Source of the DNA: Prorocentrum cordatum
Lineage: Eukaryota > Sar > Dinophyceae > Prorocentrales > Prorocentraceae
Assembly: GCA_963575745.1 (NCBI GenBank)
Contig: CAUYUJ010000865.1
Location: forward strand, 37,420-101,419
Reading direction: 5' to 3'
DNA length: 64,000 bases
Each line of letters begins with the position of its first letter. The stretch's first letter is position 1. Position numbers and translations under genes: made by a program. Positions 39,140 to 50,360 of this stretch are shown in pieces. The notes below the pieces were generated by a model. It saw only the letters and a list, made by a program, of their open reading frames with translations. It made no database searches and was not told the origin of the DNA.

Positions 39140-39720
39140 TGACTTTTTTGGGCCCCAGAAGGCTCCAGGAGGCCCCGAAGACACTCCAAGAGGGCCCCGA
39201 GTCGCCGAACGATCGCTCAGAAACGCTCAAGATGGCCCTCAGACGGCTCAAGAGGCCTCCCCGAGAGGCCTCCAAGAAGCCTCCCAAGAGGCGAAATTCA
39301 TTGATATTCCGTTAGTTTTTGAAGGTTTTTGGCGTTCTCGCCTTCTCGGCTTCTCAACGCTCCCAAACGGCCCTAGAGGCCACCATTATCGACCCAAGAG
39401 GCTTCCAAGAGGGCCCCAAAGCGGCCAAGAGGGCCCTAAGACGGCCCAAGAGGAGCCCAAGACGGCCCAAGAGGCCCCAAAGACGGCTCCAAGAGGGAGG
39501 CCAGATGGGGGACCCGATTGGACAGTTCGAGCCCTCGGCCCCGATGGGGCAGGAGGCCCCAAGAGGCCCCCAAGAGGCCCCAAGAGGCCCTCGAAAGGCC
39601 CAGAGGGCCTCCAAGAGGCCCCCAAGAGGCCCCCGAGGCCTCGAAACTGCCCCCAAGAGGCCCCCGAGAGCGCTCCGAAGAGACCCCAAGAAGCATCCGG
39701 AGAACTCTGGCCCACAACCC
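39140..39720 (+). repeat. GGCCCC/AAGA short-motif repeat
   Basis: Best-preserved example: CCAAGAGGCCCCCAAGAGGC-type blocks of 11-12 bp over almost 600 bp. Confidence 0.75.
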
Positions 39721-40540
39721 AGGCACGGTAGAGGATGGGACGAAGATCACTAGATAGTAGCATGCCAGCCAGGCCGGTATGGACTCCCCCCCCCGCCCGC
39801 CAGAAAACTTCTATAGACGAGCGCGTTTCACTACTCGCAGAGGAAGTACTCGCAAATGGCCTGGATCCGCCGCGGGAGATCTACGATACATTTCGTCGAA
39901 GCAAGCAAGCATATGTTTTTTCGGGCGTTTGCGAGGAGGTAATTTGCGAATAGCCGCCTGCGCTCGTTGATTATATGCGGCGCACATGTTAAAGGGGCCC
40001 CAGGACACACACATAAATACACACAAAGAAAAATCATCCCCATATTGTCTTATATTTTCTGGGTTTTTGTCTTCCCTCCAAACTTCCCATATGTTCCCAT
40101 ATTTTCTGGGGGATCGTCGATTCATTGTGTCTGTGTGCTTTTTCACCTCCTGGCATGTGTTGAACTGATAGGTGCCTGTTTGAAGACATTATTACGACAA
40201 ATACACCGCGGGGCACATGCGCGCGCCGCCATGCGCGCACATCAAGATCAGGGAAAGCAGTAGGCGGTTTACCAAGTCCAACCCATGGCTAGCCAAACGC
40301 TATCAACAACCACTGGTTGCTCAACAAGACAAGTGCCAGAATTCGGCGCGCGCACTTGCTGACGTCATTTGCTGTTCTTCCAACAAAAAACACAACAGCT
40401 CGGGGTCAATTCTGTCAGTGCAGAGCATGCGGGCCTCCTGAAAGTGCAGGTCGAAGACGGTCAACCACCACTGCGCGCCCACCAGCCCCTTCCCACCTCC
40501 CCCTCTTGCGACGACGACGACGGCGACGAAGACGACGGCG
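39721..40540. other. No gene identified
   Basis: Lower-GC stretch with short open frames only (for example 39735-39953, 72 codons, no family resemblance). Confidence 0.35.
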
Positions 40541-41097
40541 ACGAGGAGGAGTCCTCCTCCTCCTCCTCCTCCTCCTCCTCCTCCTCCTCCTCCTCCTCCC
40601 TCCTCCTCCTCCTCCTCTCCTCCTCCTCCTCCTCGCCCTCCCCCTCCCCCTCCCCTCTCTCCTCCTCCTCCTCCTCCTCCTCCCTCCTCCTCCTCCTCCT
40701 CCTCCTCCTCCTCCCTCCTCCCTCCTCCTCCTCCTCCTCCTCCTCCTCCTCCTCACGGCAACGAAGACGACGGCGGCGACGGCGGCGGCAGAAACGACTA
40801 CTCGAGGCAACGGCCGCGCGGCCCGACGGCACAGAGGGCCGAGCGCGGGCCGACTCGACGCGCGCCGCGCCGCCGGGCCCTCGGCCCCTTCGGGCGCGCA
40901 GGCCGCCGCCGCACGCGGCCGGCGATCCCGAGCGCGCCGCGGGGAGTCCGCGGCTGGCTCTGCGCCAGCAGAGGGGCGGAGAGGGTGATCCTCCTCCCTC
41001 CTCCTCCTCCTCCTTCTCCTCCCTCCTCCCTCCTCCTTCCTCCTGTCTCCTCCCTCCTCCCTCCTCCCCTCCTCCTCTCCTCCTCTCTCCTCCTCCT
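40541..41097 (+). repeat. (CTC)n tracts with a GC-rich interruption
   Basis: 40548-40755 and 40985-41095 are CTC/TCC repeats. 40760-40980 is GC-rich, with no supported protein. Confidence 0.92.
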
Positions 41098-41348
<251 letters not shown>

Positions 41349-41864
41349 GATTCCTGGCGCTCACAAACAATTCCTTGTTGTCGCTCCTCCAAACGCGTTG
41401 GTAGTGTGGGCCGGGTGTTTCGGCCGAACCTGCTTACAATTTCTGTTCCTGGGTGGAGGGCGGGTCGTTTTCAAGATGTGGCTCTCGCCTGAGCGCCGCG
41501 CACATGTGTCTCAAAAGTTCACAACAACTTCACGGATAGAGGGCGCGCCGTTGACAAAACTTGGGTCTCGCTTCGGCGCCGCGCACATTCCCCAAACAAT
41601 GCTTGCAATCAGGGGTTCTCACTTGTTCTCGAAGGAACTGGGCCGTGTTTTCGGTATGGCGGCTACGTTCCCGCCGACGCCGACCCCCGTCACCGCCTCG
41701 TCGCCGCCCGTCGTCTGACCGTGTCTTCGGTCTGACGGCTAAGTTCCCGCCGTCGCCGCCCCGTCGCCGCCTCGTCGCCGCCAGTCGTCTGGGCCGTGTC
41801 TTCGGTCTGACGGCTATGCGGCCGCCGTCGCCGTGCTGCCTCCGCCTCGTCGCAGCCCTAGATT
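41349..41864 (+). repeat. Unassigned DNA, then three GGCCGTGTCTTCGGTCTGAC repeats
   Basis: 41642-41860 contains three copies of a unit of about 80 bp (CGTGT-TTCGGT-TGACGGCTA-G, then CCGCCGTCGCCG). 41349-41640 holds no gene I can support. Confidence 0.5.
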
Positions 41865-42135
41865 GCACAAGAGAATCTACACCGCGTAGAGTGCGCAACA
41901 TAACTTAAATCGCAGATATTGCACCACGTAGATTGCACCCCACAACTTGCACAACATAGTCTGCACCGCTCAGGTTGCGCTGCATGGCTTGCAGCACGTA
42001 GATTGCACCAAACAGCGCACCGCATAGATTGCACGGAACAGATTGCACCACGTATCCCACACAACACACATTGCACAACATATTTTGCACCACGTCGACT
42101 GCATAGATAGCACCACATCGATTGCACATCCTCTG
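41865..42135 (+). repeat. TTGCACCACGTAGA degenerate tandem repeat
   Basis: About 14 units of 17-20 bp: (A)GATTGCACCACGTAGATTGC, TTGCACAACATAG, TTGCACCGCATAG and so on. The same family appears at 43290-43555 and, reversed, 46660-47050. Confidence 0.85.
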
Positions 42136-42250
42136 TCACCGACGCACCACACGCCCAGGGTCAGCTGCCCCTGGACGGACGGCCCCAGCCAGGCAGGTCG
42201 GTGCTCTCGCCGCGAGCGGGCTCGCCACGCGCCAGCAAGACACGAGGCGT

Positions 42251-43108
42251 TCAGATCATCACCGCGACAAGTGCACAAAAAGACCGAGCCAGATCATCCC
42301 GGAACATACGCCATTGCTCCTCCACCAGGCTCTTGTTCAAGTTCGGGCGGGCGCCTCGCGAAATGCGACGAGCCAGCCTGCGCCTGGCCTCGTCCGACCT
42401 GTTGGGATTGGCTGGCCATCCCGGGCACTGGGCACTGTCTGGCCAGACCCTCGGTTCGCCACCTCGCGAAGTACCTCCTCGGCCTCCTCGGGCAGACTCG
42501 GCTGCTGTTGCCCCCTTCCGTTTGGTCGTCGCCGCCGCACCTTCGCCCGCGGGGTCTCGTCGCCCCCTTGCAGGCTGGCCTCCGCTCCTCGCCCCTGCCT
42601 TCAGCGCGGCGCACCGTGCGGTGGTAGCGCCTCGGCCATGGCCGCGGCCGCTACCGCCGCACACGCCACTCCCATCGCCAGGCTGGTGTGGGTCTGCGCG
42701 GGGCTGACCTCCGCTGGCATCTCGTCGTCGAGGTCCTTCGCGGCGTGGTCGGCCTCGCCTCGCACACTCAGGGGGCCGAACTCCTCCTTGCTTCTGTCTC
42801 TGCCGGCCTGCCATCTGGCCGCCCGCAGGAGGTAGGCAGGCCACCTTGGATTCCCCCTGCCCTCTCGCCGTCGCCGCTGGCACTGGGCCGCGCGACGGCC
42901 CCGCAGGCTCCGCGCTGGCAGATCTTCCTGCCCTCTGGCTGCCGCCTCCGCCACGGGCTGGCAGATCCTCGCCACCAAGTCTCCCACCCACGCTGGAAAG
43001 ACCAGGCCGTGCGCACGGTGCTGCTGTGGCGGCATGGGTACGTTGTCCCCCTCCTGCCTCAGATATCTCAGGGGCTTGCGCAAGCCTACCGCCCAGTATC
43101 ACACCCAC
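42251..43108 (-). CDS. Hypothetical ORF in GC-rich DNA (weak)
   Basis: 285 open codons, no recognisable domain, low-complexity Gly/Arg/Ala composition. Overlapping frames are equally open. Bases 42970-43035 and 43095-43160 are diverged copies (CACCCACG-TGGAAA-ACCAG). Bounded on both sides by TTGCACCACATAGA arrays, so it may be the core of a repeat-flanked element. Openness may be due to high GC. Confidence 0.2.
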   Translation of the reverse strand: MGVILGGRLAQAPEISEAGGGQRTHAATAAPCARPGLSSVGGRLGGEDLPARGGGGSQRAGRSASAEPAGPSRGPVPAATARGQGESKVACLPPAGGQMAGRQRQKQGGVRPPECARRGRPRREGPRRRDASGGQPRADPHQPGDGSGVCGGSGRGHGRGATTARCAALKAGARSGGQPARGRRDPAGEGAAATTKRKGATAAESARGGRGGTSRGGEPRVWPDSAQCPGWPANPNRSDEARRRLARRISRGARPNLNKSLVEEQWRMFRDDLARSFCALVAVMI

Positions 43109-43270
43109 GATGGAAATACCAGCCTGCGCCCATGGAGCTGCTGAGGCGGCCTGAAATCGGTGCCCCCCTTCGCAGCTCCCTGAACTCGTTGCGAGCCCGC
43201 TCGAGCGCCCTCCAGTGGCGGGCCAGCGCTGATTCCCAGCCTGCTTGGATATCGAGCTCGCTGCGCACCT

Positions 43271-43553
43271 AGAGGTGCCCCATCAATGTCACACTGCAGC
43301 ACGCAGCTTGCACAACATAGAGTGGACCGCATAGACTGCACAACATAGATTGCGCATTAGCTATTGCACGACATAGCATGCACAATGTATATTGCACGAG
43401 ATCGATTGCAACATCTATATATATTATACATATATATACTGCACCACTTAAACTGCACGACATAGCTTGCACACCACATATTGAACCACATATATTGCAC
43501 CACATGGATTGAAGCACGTATGTTGCACCACACAGAGTGCACCATACATCTAC

Positions 43554-43586
<33 letters not shown>

Positions 43587-43590
43587 CTGG
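43271..43590 (+). repeat. TTGCACCACATAGA array and (TA)n tract
   Basis: About 14 units at 43290-43550 (TTGCACAACATAGATTGCGC, TTGCACCACATGGATTG), then (TA)n from 43556 to 43585. Confidence 0.85.
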
Positions 43591-43779
43591 GACCATCGTG
43601 CGCTCCGCGCGCGCTCAAGCTCTGACTAGGCTTGATGGGCGAACCCATGGAATATCATCCTTATCGTTGCTTGCATCCAAGGGCTCTCTTGGAGGCCCTG
43701 CGCAAGCCTCGGAATCGCATGGAAGGGGAACTGCGGAAAAGCAGGAATAATGCATTGCCGTTAGGTATTCCACGACCCA

Positions 43780-44820
43780 GGGGCCGAGAACACGAGACAA
43801 CGAGACAACTAACCAGGATCCAAGGAAAAATGCGACCCTGACCCAGGGGCAGAGAAAACACGAAAACGAGACCACGAACCAGCGCCCGAGAAAACGACAT
43901 AACAACCCAGAAGCCGAGAAAACGAGAAAACGAGACAACGCACCAAGGTCCGAGAAAAAGAGACCGCTATCCAGGGGCCGAGAACACGAGAAAACGAGAC
44001 AACGAACCAAAGTCCGAGCAAACGAGATCACGACCCAAGGGCACAGAAAACGCGTAAACGACCCAGGGGTCGAGAAAACGAGAAAACGACAGCAAATAAT
44101 CAGGGCCTGAGAAAATGAGAGTACGAACCAGGGGCCGAGAAAACAAGAAAACGAGAAAACGAACCAGGGTCAGAGAAAACGAGACCACGACCCAGGGGCC
44201 GAGAAAACAAAAAACAAAACAACTAACCAGGCCCCGAGAAAACGAAACCACGACCCAGGGGCCGAGGAAACGAGAAAACGCGAAAACGACTCACGACCCA
44301 GGGGCAGAGAAAACGAGAAAACGCGAAAACGAACCAGGGTCCGACGAAACCACGACCCAAGGGCCGAGATCACCAAAAAACGCTTGATTCGAGAAAACGA
44401 GGCCGCGACCCAGGAGCCGAGAAAACGAGGAAACGAGAAAACGAAGCAAGGTCAGAGAAAACGAGACCACCACCCGGGGGTCGAGACAACGAGAAGACGA
44501 GACTACTAACCAGCGTCCGAAAAAACATAACCACGACCCAGAGGCCGAGATAACGAGATACCGAGAAAACTAAGCAGGGCCCGAGAAAATGAGACCACGA
44601 CCCAGGAGCCAAGAAAACGAGAAAACGAGAACACGAACCAAGGTCAGAGAAAACGAGACCGCGACCCAGAGGCCGAAAACACGAGAAAACAAGAAAACGA
44701 ACCAGGTGCAGAGAAGACGAGAAAACGATAAATAATCAGGGCCCGAGAGAACGAGACTACGAACCAGGGGCCGAGAAAACAAGCAAACAAGAAAACGAAC
44801 CAAGGGCCGACGTCATTCCC
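43780..44820 (+). repeat. GAGAAAACGA / GACCCAGGGGCCGAG tandem array
   Basis: About 1 kb of degenerate repeats made of ACGACCCAGGGGCCGAGAAA and ACGAACCAGGGTCCGAGAAA alternating with AACGAGAAAACGAGA. The larger period is roughly 55-75 bp. Strong purine bias on this strand. No gene. Confidence 0.85.
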
Positions 44821-44884
44821 CAATGCGTTCTCTAGCGCTGCGGTGCGCATCTGCTTGCAAGGATTCAGCCATTTTGGCATAACC

Positions 44885-45225
44885 CCGGAAGGGAGGGGGG
44901 GAGCTTCGGAAGCTCCCTCCCCTAACAGTAGAGTGGAGGGGGGTAGCTTGAAGCCGCCCCCCCTTGTGTCCAGACCAAAAAAGGAAGGAGGGGGGGAGCT
45001 TCCGAAGCCCCCCCCCTTTGAAAGGGAAGTTCCGGGCTCACCTTCTGCTCTGGAAAAGGGAGGGAGGGGGGGGGGATAGCTTCGAAGCCCCCCTCCTTTA
45101 GCCAGGGCCCCCCCTAGCGTAGAAACCATTGCAGAAGTGAGGGGGGGTGGGGTAGCTTCGGAAGCTCCACCCCCCTTTTCGAAGGGAGGGGGTGGCGGTA
45201 GCTTGAAGCTGGGGCCCCCCTTTCC
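44885..45225. repeat. Six GC-rich hairpin units with an AGCTTCGGAAGCT core
   Basis: Each unit is a G-run, AGCTTC-GAAGCT (or AGCTTGAAGC), then a C-run: GGGGGGAGCTTCGGAAGCTC, GGGGTAGCTTGAAGCCGCCC, GGGGGAGCTTCCGAAGCCCC, GATAGCTTCGAAGCCCCCCT, GGTAGCTTCGGAAGCTCCAC and GGTAGCTTGAAGCTGGGGCC. Spacing is 45-65 bp. Confidence 0.8.
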
Positions 45226-46475
45226 TTATTCCCGGCGCTGCGGGCGCGCTCATTCTTTGGAGCTGTCCTGGGCGCCTGTTCGGCAGTCTTGGGGCCGTCT
45301 TGGCCCGTCGTGGGGCCGTCTTGGGGGCCTCTTGGGCGGTCTCGGGGCGGTCTTAGGGGCCTCTTCGGCCGTCTTGGAGCGTTGGAAGCATGAAATGGTG
45401 AGAAGGCCAAAAACCCTGAACAAAAACCAAGACAATTAACGAGTTTAGGTTCTCCGGGCGCTCTCGGGAGGCCTCTCGGAGCTCTCTTGAGGTCTCTTGG
45501 AGGCCTCCTGGGAGCCTGGAGAGCCGCCCGAAAGCTATCCTGGGATGCTTGGGAGCGTCTTGGGCCTGTCTTTGACGTTCTGGGGGCTTCTTGGGGTCGT
45601 CTTGGGCTGTCCTGGGCGTTTTGGGGGCCCCCCGGGAGGTCAGGAAGCGCGGTACCGCGAATTTTCCGCAGATGTTCCGGGAAGGTGTGGGACCCCCAGG
45701 AGGGGGCGCGCAGTTGTTGAATTCGAAAAAAGGGAATCTCTGATTTTTTTCATGTTTTTTCTTTTTCTAAATTCCTCGCGGTCTTGGAGCGTTGGAAGGC
45801 AGAAAACGTGAGAAGGCGAAAAAAGTATACAAAAACCGCTGAACATCAACATTTTTTTGCCATCGTCGGGCCCTCTCGGGACGGCTCTCGCAGCTCTCTT
45901 GGGCTGTTTAGGGGGGCCTCGTCGGAGCTTTTGGGGGGGCCTCTCAAGGGTCTGGGGTGTGTTGGAAGCCTCTGGGGGGTCCCGGAGTCCTCTCGGAGGT
46001 CCCTGGCGGCCTCCTGCTCTCGCTCTTGGGCTCATCTTGGGCCTGTTCTGGGGTGGTCTGGAGCTGTCCGGGGCGCCTCTTCAGCAGTCTTGGGGCCGTC
46101 TTGGCCCGTCTTGTGGCCCTCTTGGGGGCCTCTTGGGCGGTCTCGGGGCGGTCTTGGGGGCCTCTTCAGCCGTCTTGGAGCGTTGGAAGCATGAAATGGT
46201 GAGAAGGCCAAACACCCTGAACAAAAACCAAGACAATTAACGATTTTAGGTTTTCTGCGCGCTCTCGGGAGGCCTCTCGGAGCTCTCTTGAGGTCTCTTG
46301 GAGGCCTCTTGGGAGCCTGGAGAGCCGCCCGAAAGCTATCCTGGATTGCTTGGGAGCATCTTGGGCAATTCTTTTACGTTCTGGGGGCTTTTTGGGGTCG
46401 TCTTGTGCTGTCTTTGGGCATTGTGGGGGTTCCCCAAGAGGCCGGGAAGCGCGGTACCAGGAGCGTACAGAAGAT
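45226..46475 (-). repeat. GGCCCC/AAGA short-motif repeat (reversed) with 0.8-kb direct duplication
   Basis: 45270-45665 and about 46065-46465 are direct copies offset by 801 bp (GTTGGAAGCATGAAATGGTG, then AGAGCCGCCCGAAAGCTATC). A partial third copy starts at 45778. All are embedded in CTTGGGGCCGTCTTGG-type repeats. Confidence 0.75.
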
Positions 46476-46640
46476 GTGAGCGAGATGGAGGACGCCCTTG
46501 GAGGGGGCCCGGCGTAATTGTTTACATCTGCACATATAATACTATAGTATGCAGATGTTTAAACAATGTATACGTATATATATATATATAGGTATACATA
46601 TATATGTATATATATATATGCATTCATACGCATTTGCACA
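46476..46640. repeat. (TA)-rich microsatellite
   Basis: TATACGTATATATATATATA and related tracts at 46565-46622. Confidence 0.85.
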
Positions 46641-46649
46641 CACCTCTAA

Positions 46650-47055
46650 CCATAATGGGCATTGTGGACCACGAAGATTACAACACATAGCTTCGAAGAC
46701 ATATGGCGCTCGAAACAAACTGTTAAGGGTCCACGATGGCTTACCTTTGTCGTAAACGGATGCATCTGTTTCACTGATATGCCAGCAAGCATGGACACCA
46801 AAGAATGTGCTTCTAGCATTATATGTGGTGCAATCGGTGTGGTGCAGTGTATACTGTGCGCCCTATGTGGTGCAATCGACGTACTGCAAGCCATGCGGTG
46901 CAGCACCATGCGGTTCCATCTATGTTGCGCAAGCTATGTGGTGCAATATATGTGGATTATACGCGGTGCTATTGTGCAACCTGTGCGGCTCAATACATGT
47001 TGCGCAAGCTGGGTGATGCAGTTTAATGTGTGCAATCTTCGTGGTGCAACATCGT
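46650..47055 (-). repeat. TTGCACCACATAGA array, reversed
   Basis: Plus strand reads CTATGTGGTGCAAT, TGTTGCGCAAGCTATGTGGT and similar, about 10 irregular units. As at 43.5 kb it adjoins a TA tract. Confidence 0.75.
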
Positions 47056-48356
47056 TGATGCCTCTTGGGGTTTCTCCCCCCCCCCCCCTCATCCCCTTCC
47101 TCCTCCTCATCCTCCTCCTGCTCCTCCTGCTCCTCCTCCTCCTCCTCCTCCTCCTTCCCTTCTTCGTCCTTCTTAGCCTCCGAGGTCCCAGCTGTCTGCC
47201 TCATCGTTCCTTCCTCCTTCCTTCATCCCCCTCCTCCTCCCTCCGCCCCTTCCGCCGTCCTTCTCCTCGTCTTCCCCTCCTTGTTCCTGCCTTTTGCTTG
47301 TTACCCCTCCTCCCCCCCCCCCGCCAACCGAAAGCTCCACTCCACTGCCTGCAGCCGCGGCCGCACATGCACCCCGCCCCCCACCCCGAGGGCGGAGAGC
47401 CGCCGGAGACCCCCCCTCCACCCCCGCGGCCTCCCCCCTCTCGGCCCCTCCTCCGCGCGGGAAGGCATTCAGCGCTCACTTGCCCTCCGCGTCCTCGGGG
47501 GGAGGGGGGGCGGAGGTGGAGCGGGATGCGCAATCGAGAGCGGCTGCAGGCCCTCGCTGACATAGCACCCACTGCGCCTTGAGAACCCAGGGTGGGCAGC
47601 GACACTGGGACCACATTTCGTGGCCATGGGCGGGGGGAGGAGGTGGAGGAGGGCAGGGGAAGTGGAAGGGAGAGAGCGCCAGAGACCAGGAACGCCCAGG
47701 GAGGGAAATGGGCTGGGGATACCTTTCCAACAAGCCTGCCACGCCATGTGAATACAGCTCCCGGCTTGGGCTGGGCAAGTATGCGCACGCGCTGATCTTG
47801 AAGATTGCTCCCCGTCGTCCCGCCTACCCTTACCCAGCGAGGATGAGGAGTGAGCGAACGAACGCTACAGGCAACAACATTACCTCCACAAGCGCACGGT
47901 TGACGCGAGAGATTCCGCGAAGACACTTCCTGGCAGGCAATGGCAACTCACCAAGGTCGCGGAGCCAGCGGGCCACCCGGTTCGCAACACAAGGCGGGAA
48001 AGGAGAGGCCCTGGCGTTGCATGTTTTACACACCGGGCGATTTCGCCCCATTCGGGGGCCCGCGGGGCCCTCGCAGATGGATCGGTCTCGCGAAGTGCCG
48101 CAGAAATCGTTGAATCTCATAAGGGAAGAAAAGCTCTGAGAAGGGGCTTGTCGCTCATGCCACTCACTTCAACATGGAGCGAACGTGGTCTTATTCGGTG
48201 GGCTATCTTGTCGGCTCGTTGTCATTGCCGTAATATGATCATCGTTTTCGTCCACGCTTTTTGTGATCAGTAATGCTCTTTGTGTTCACTGGGGGCATGA
48301 TGGGGCCCGGACCCGACGGGGGTTGGACCCACGGGGTCGTGGGAGGCTCGCCAAAT
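47056..48356. other. Pyrimidine-rich tract (47070-47330), then no gene identified
   Basis: (CTC)n and C-rich DNA to about 47480. 47560-48139 is open on the plus strand (186 codons) but without family resemblance. The rest is unassigned. Confidence 0.35.
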
Positions 48357-49013
48357 CTACGGAAATCGCACCACAGGCGGGCGGCTGTCTTTCTTGTTGT
48401 TGCCGAGTGCGGACAGCGTGCAACTTCGCAAAGTTTGGCGCGATCCTGGGCTGCATGTTGCAGCGGGGGGGCCGCGACTGCGGCGAGCTTCTTCCAGCGC
48501 TCGAGCGTTCGCGACCCAGGGCAACTCCCTCGTCCTGCCAGCATTTGCGGGTTCACGATTCAGGATTAGCGAGTTCCCACTTAAAGACGGCGCTGGCCGA
48601 CGACTCGCTGCCACTACGTTTTGCCCCGTCGCGTTGAAGAGGGTGTCGAAGATGCCACTGTTTGCTGTTGCTCTTCCGCTAGACGAGAGAATCGAGACGT
48701 TCATGCCAAGACGATTCGTGTAGAGCCACCGATTGCCACTCTGACCCCTTGAAGAAGCTGCGCACGTCGTGCTCCTAACGCCAGACGCAGCCCTTCCGCT
48801 CGCGCATCTGGTCGCCCCCGTTGCAGCGCGCTGTCCAGGATCCACTTGCAACTCCTGTCTTGCATAATAGGGAAAGCAATGCGGTTTGGGTCGCAGTCCC
48901 GGAGCCGAGACATGCCCAGCCCACGAAAACATGCATTGTAGACAATTGGAGCCACAATTTTGAAAGCCGTTCGTCTTTTGCGCGGTCTGCACTTTGAAGC
49001 CCAAGCGGCGCAT
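48357..49013 (-). pseudogene. LINE B C-terminal remnant (uncertain)
   Basis: Lies directly downstream of the LINE B RT on the same strand. It contains NCLQCMFSWAGHVSAPGLRP; CFSWAGHV-type sequence is common in the post-RT region of LINE polyproteins. The frame is otherwise eroded, with no catalytic motif. Confidence 0.4.
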
Positions 49014-49238
49014 AAAAAAGGCCCCATGTTTACGAGGGCCGCCGTCTCATCGGCATCGTTTTTCTCAACATGGCTTGTTGCGCACCTCGGATCTCGGGCC
49101 GCCCCTGGACCGTCAAGTCCCAGCTGCCACGGCGCCGGAGGAGAGGCGTGGAGACAAGCGACCGCGGCAACTTTGGCCCCTCAGAATGCGGCGCCCTCCG
49201 GCAGCGGAAAGGCCGCTGATATTTGCAAAAGTCCTCCG

Positions 49239-50360
49239 CTATCTGGCAAATCGTTCTGCAATTCGACTTCCGCTTTGTCTTCGAATGCGAGCGCTGTGCC
49301 GAACACTTTGACATCCTCGCCCAAGTTTAGCCCTGGTCCGCTTCCTGTCGCCAACCTCGGCGCGCCACGGCGCGTCGACGCTCGCAGCGCAGCGTCGCGT
49401 GACTTCATAGAGGGGCACCGACCGCCCAGCTTCCGAAAGACGGTTCAACCAGGGCGCTGTCATCGCTGAAAGGCGCCGCGCACGAAGCCAAAAGCCAAAC
49501 ATTGTCAGCGAAGCTGGCCCGGCGCCCGTCGCCCAGCTGGAAGCCCCGGCCACGCGCCTGGCCAGCGCGCGAAACTTGGCAGCCGGGATGACTAGGGCCA
49601 CGTTGAACAAGACTGGGGCTGCAAGATCGCCCTGCAGGAGCGACCTAGATCGCCGCGCGCAGTCGGAGACGACGTCCTCGCTCTGAACAAAGATGGAACC
49701 AAATCTGCGAATCTCTAGCAACCGCGCTGCCGATAATATCCGCGGCGCGCCCTTAGCGTCCAAACTGGCTCGCCAGTCGAGCGCGACGCGCAAGCGCGCG
49801 ATGTCGGCGAGCCCCCGCCAGGCGCGGACCAGGGGACATGCCGCTCGAAAGACTTTTCAACCAAGCTGCGCAGTGTGCAAACCATCTCGCGCGCCTGATG
49901 ACGCTGCCCGACGGCGAATTGCGCCGCCGCGAGCTTGCCCGCGCCGTCCCCAGCCATGATCAGGAGCACTTTGGAGCGCGCCCTGTAGAGCACCGGCAAA
50001 ATTGCGATCGGGCGAAAGTCGCGGACTCCATGTCTGTACGACATTTCCACGGATAAATTCGACCGCGCGGGCGCCCCGCGCCCCGCCGTCGGCCCGCGGG
50101 GGCCCGCGTCGAGGATGCGCCAACATCGTCGTGGCGTCGTCGCCCAGCACTTCCGACACATCCGCCGCCAGCAAATCATCCGCGCAGGCCCCCCATCCCC
50201 CCCCACTCGTTGCGCAGCGCGTCGCGCGAGCGCGCCGTGCAGCTGCGGGGGCGCGGCCACATCCTCGGGCCGCCGCTGCGATGGCACCCGCGGCGGCGCC
50301 CGCTGCCCGGCATCGCCGTGGGCGAGATCGCGAGGGAAGGTCGCGAGCGCCGACGCCATG
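49239..50360 (-). pseudogene. LINE B reverse transcriptase, decayed
   Basis: A second, clearly different LINE. In the frame ending 49715: DFRPIAILPVLYRARSKVLL and QFAVGQRHQAREMVCTLRSL (RT motifs 1-2). In the frame ending 49239: motif A-like VALDWRASLDAKGAP and motif B SLLQGDLAAPVLFNVAL. One frame over at 49513-49496: FADNVWLL, where the catalytic FADD is FADN. Then GEDVKVFGTALAFEDKAEVE, typical of the RT thumb region. At least two frameshifts and the D-to-N change make it a fossil. Confidence 0.8.

Noticed and set aside
44863-44881. Possible eighth SL relic on the plus strand (AGCCATTTTGGC)
   Set aside because: Only 12 of 22 positions are contiguous, the flanks do not fit the leader, and no retro-unit follows.
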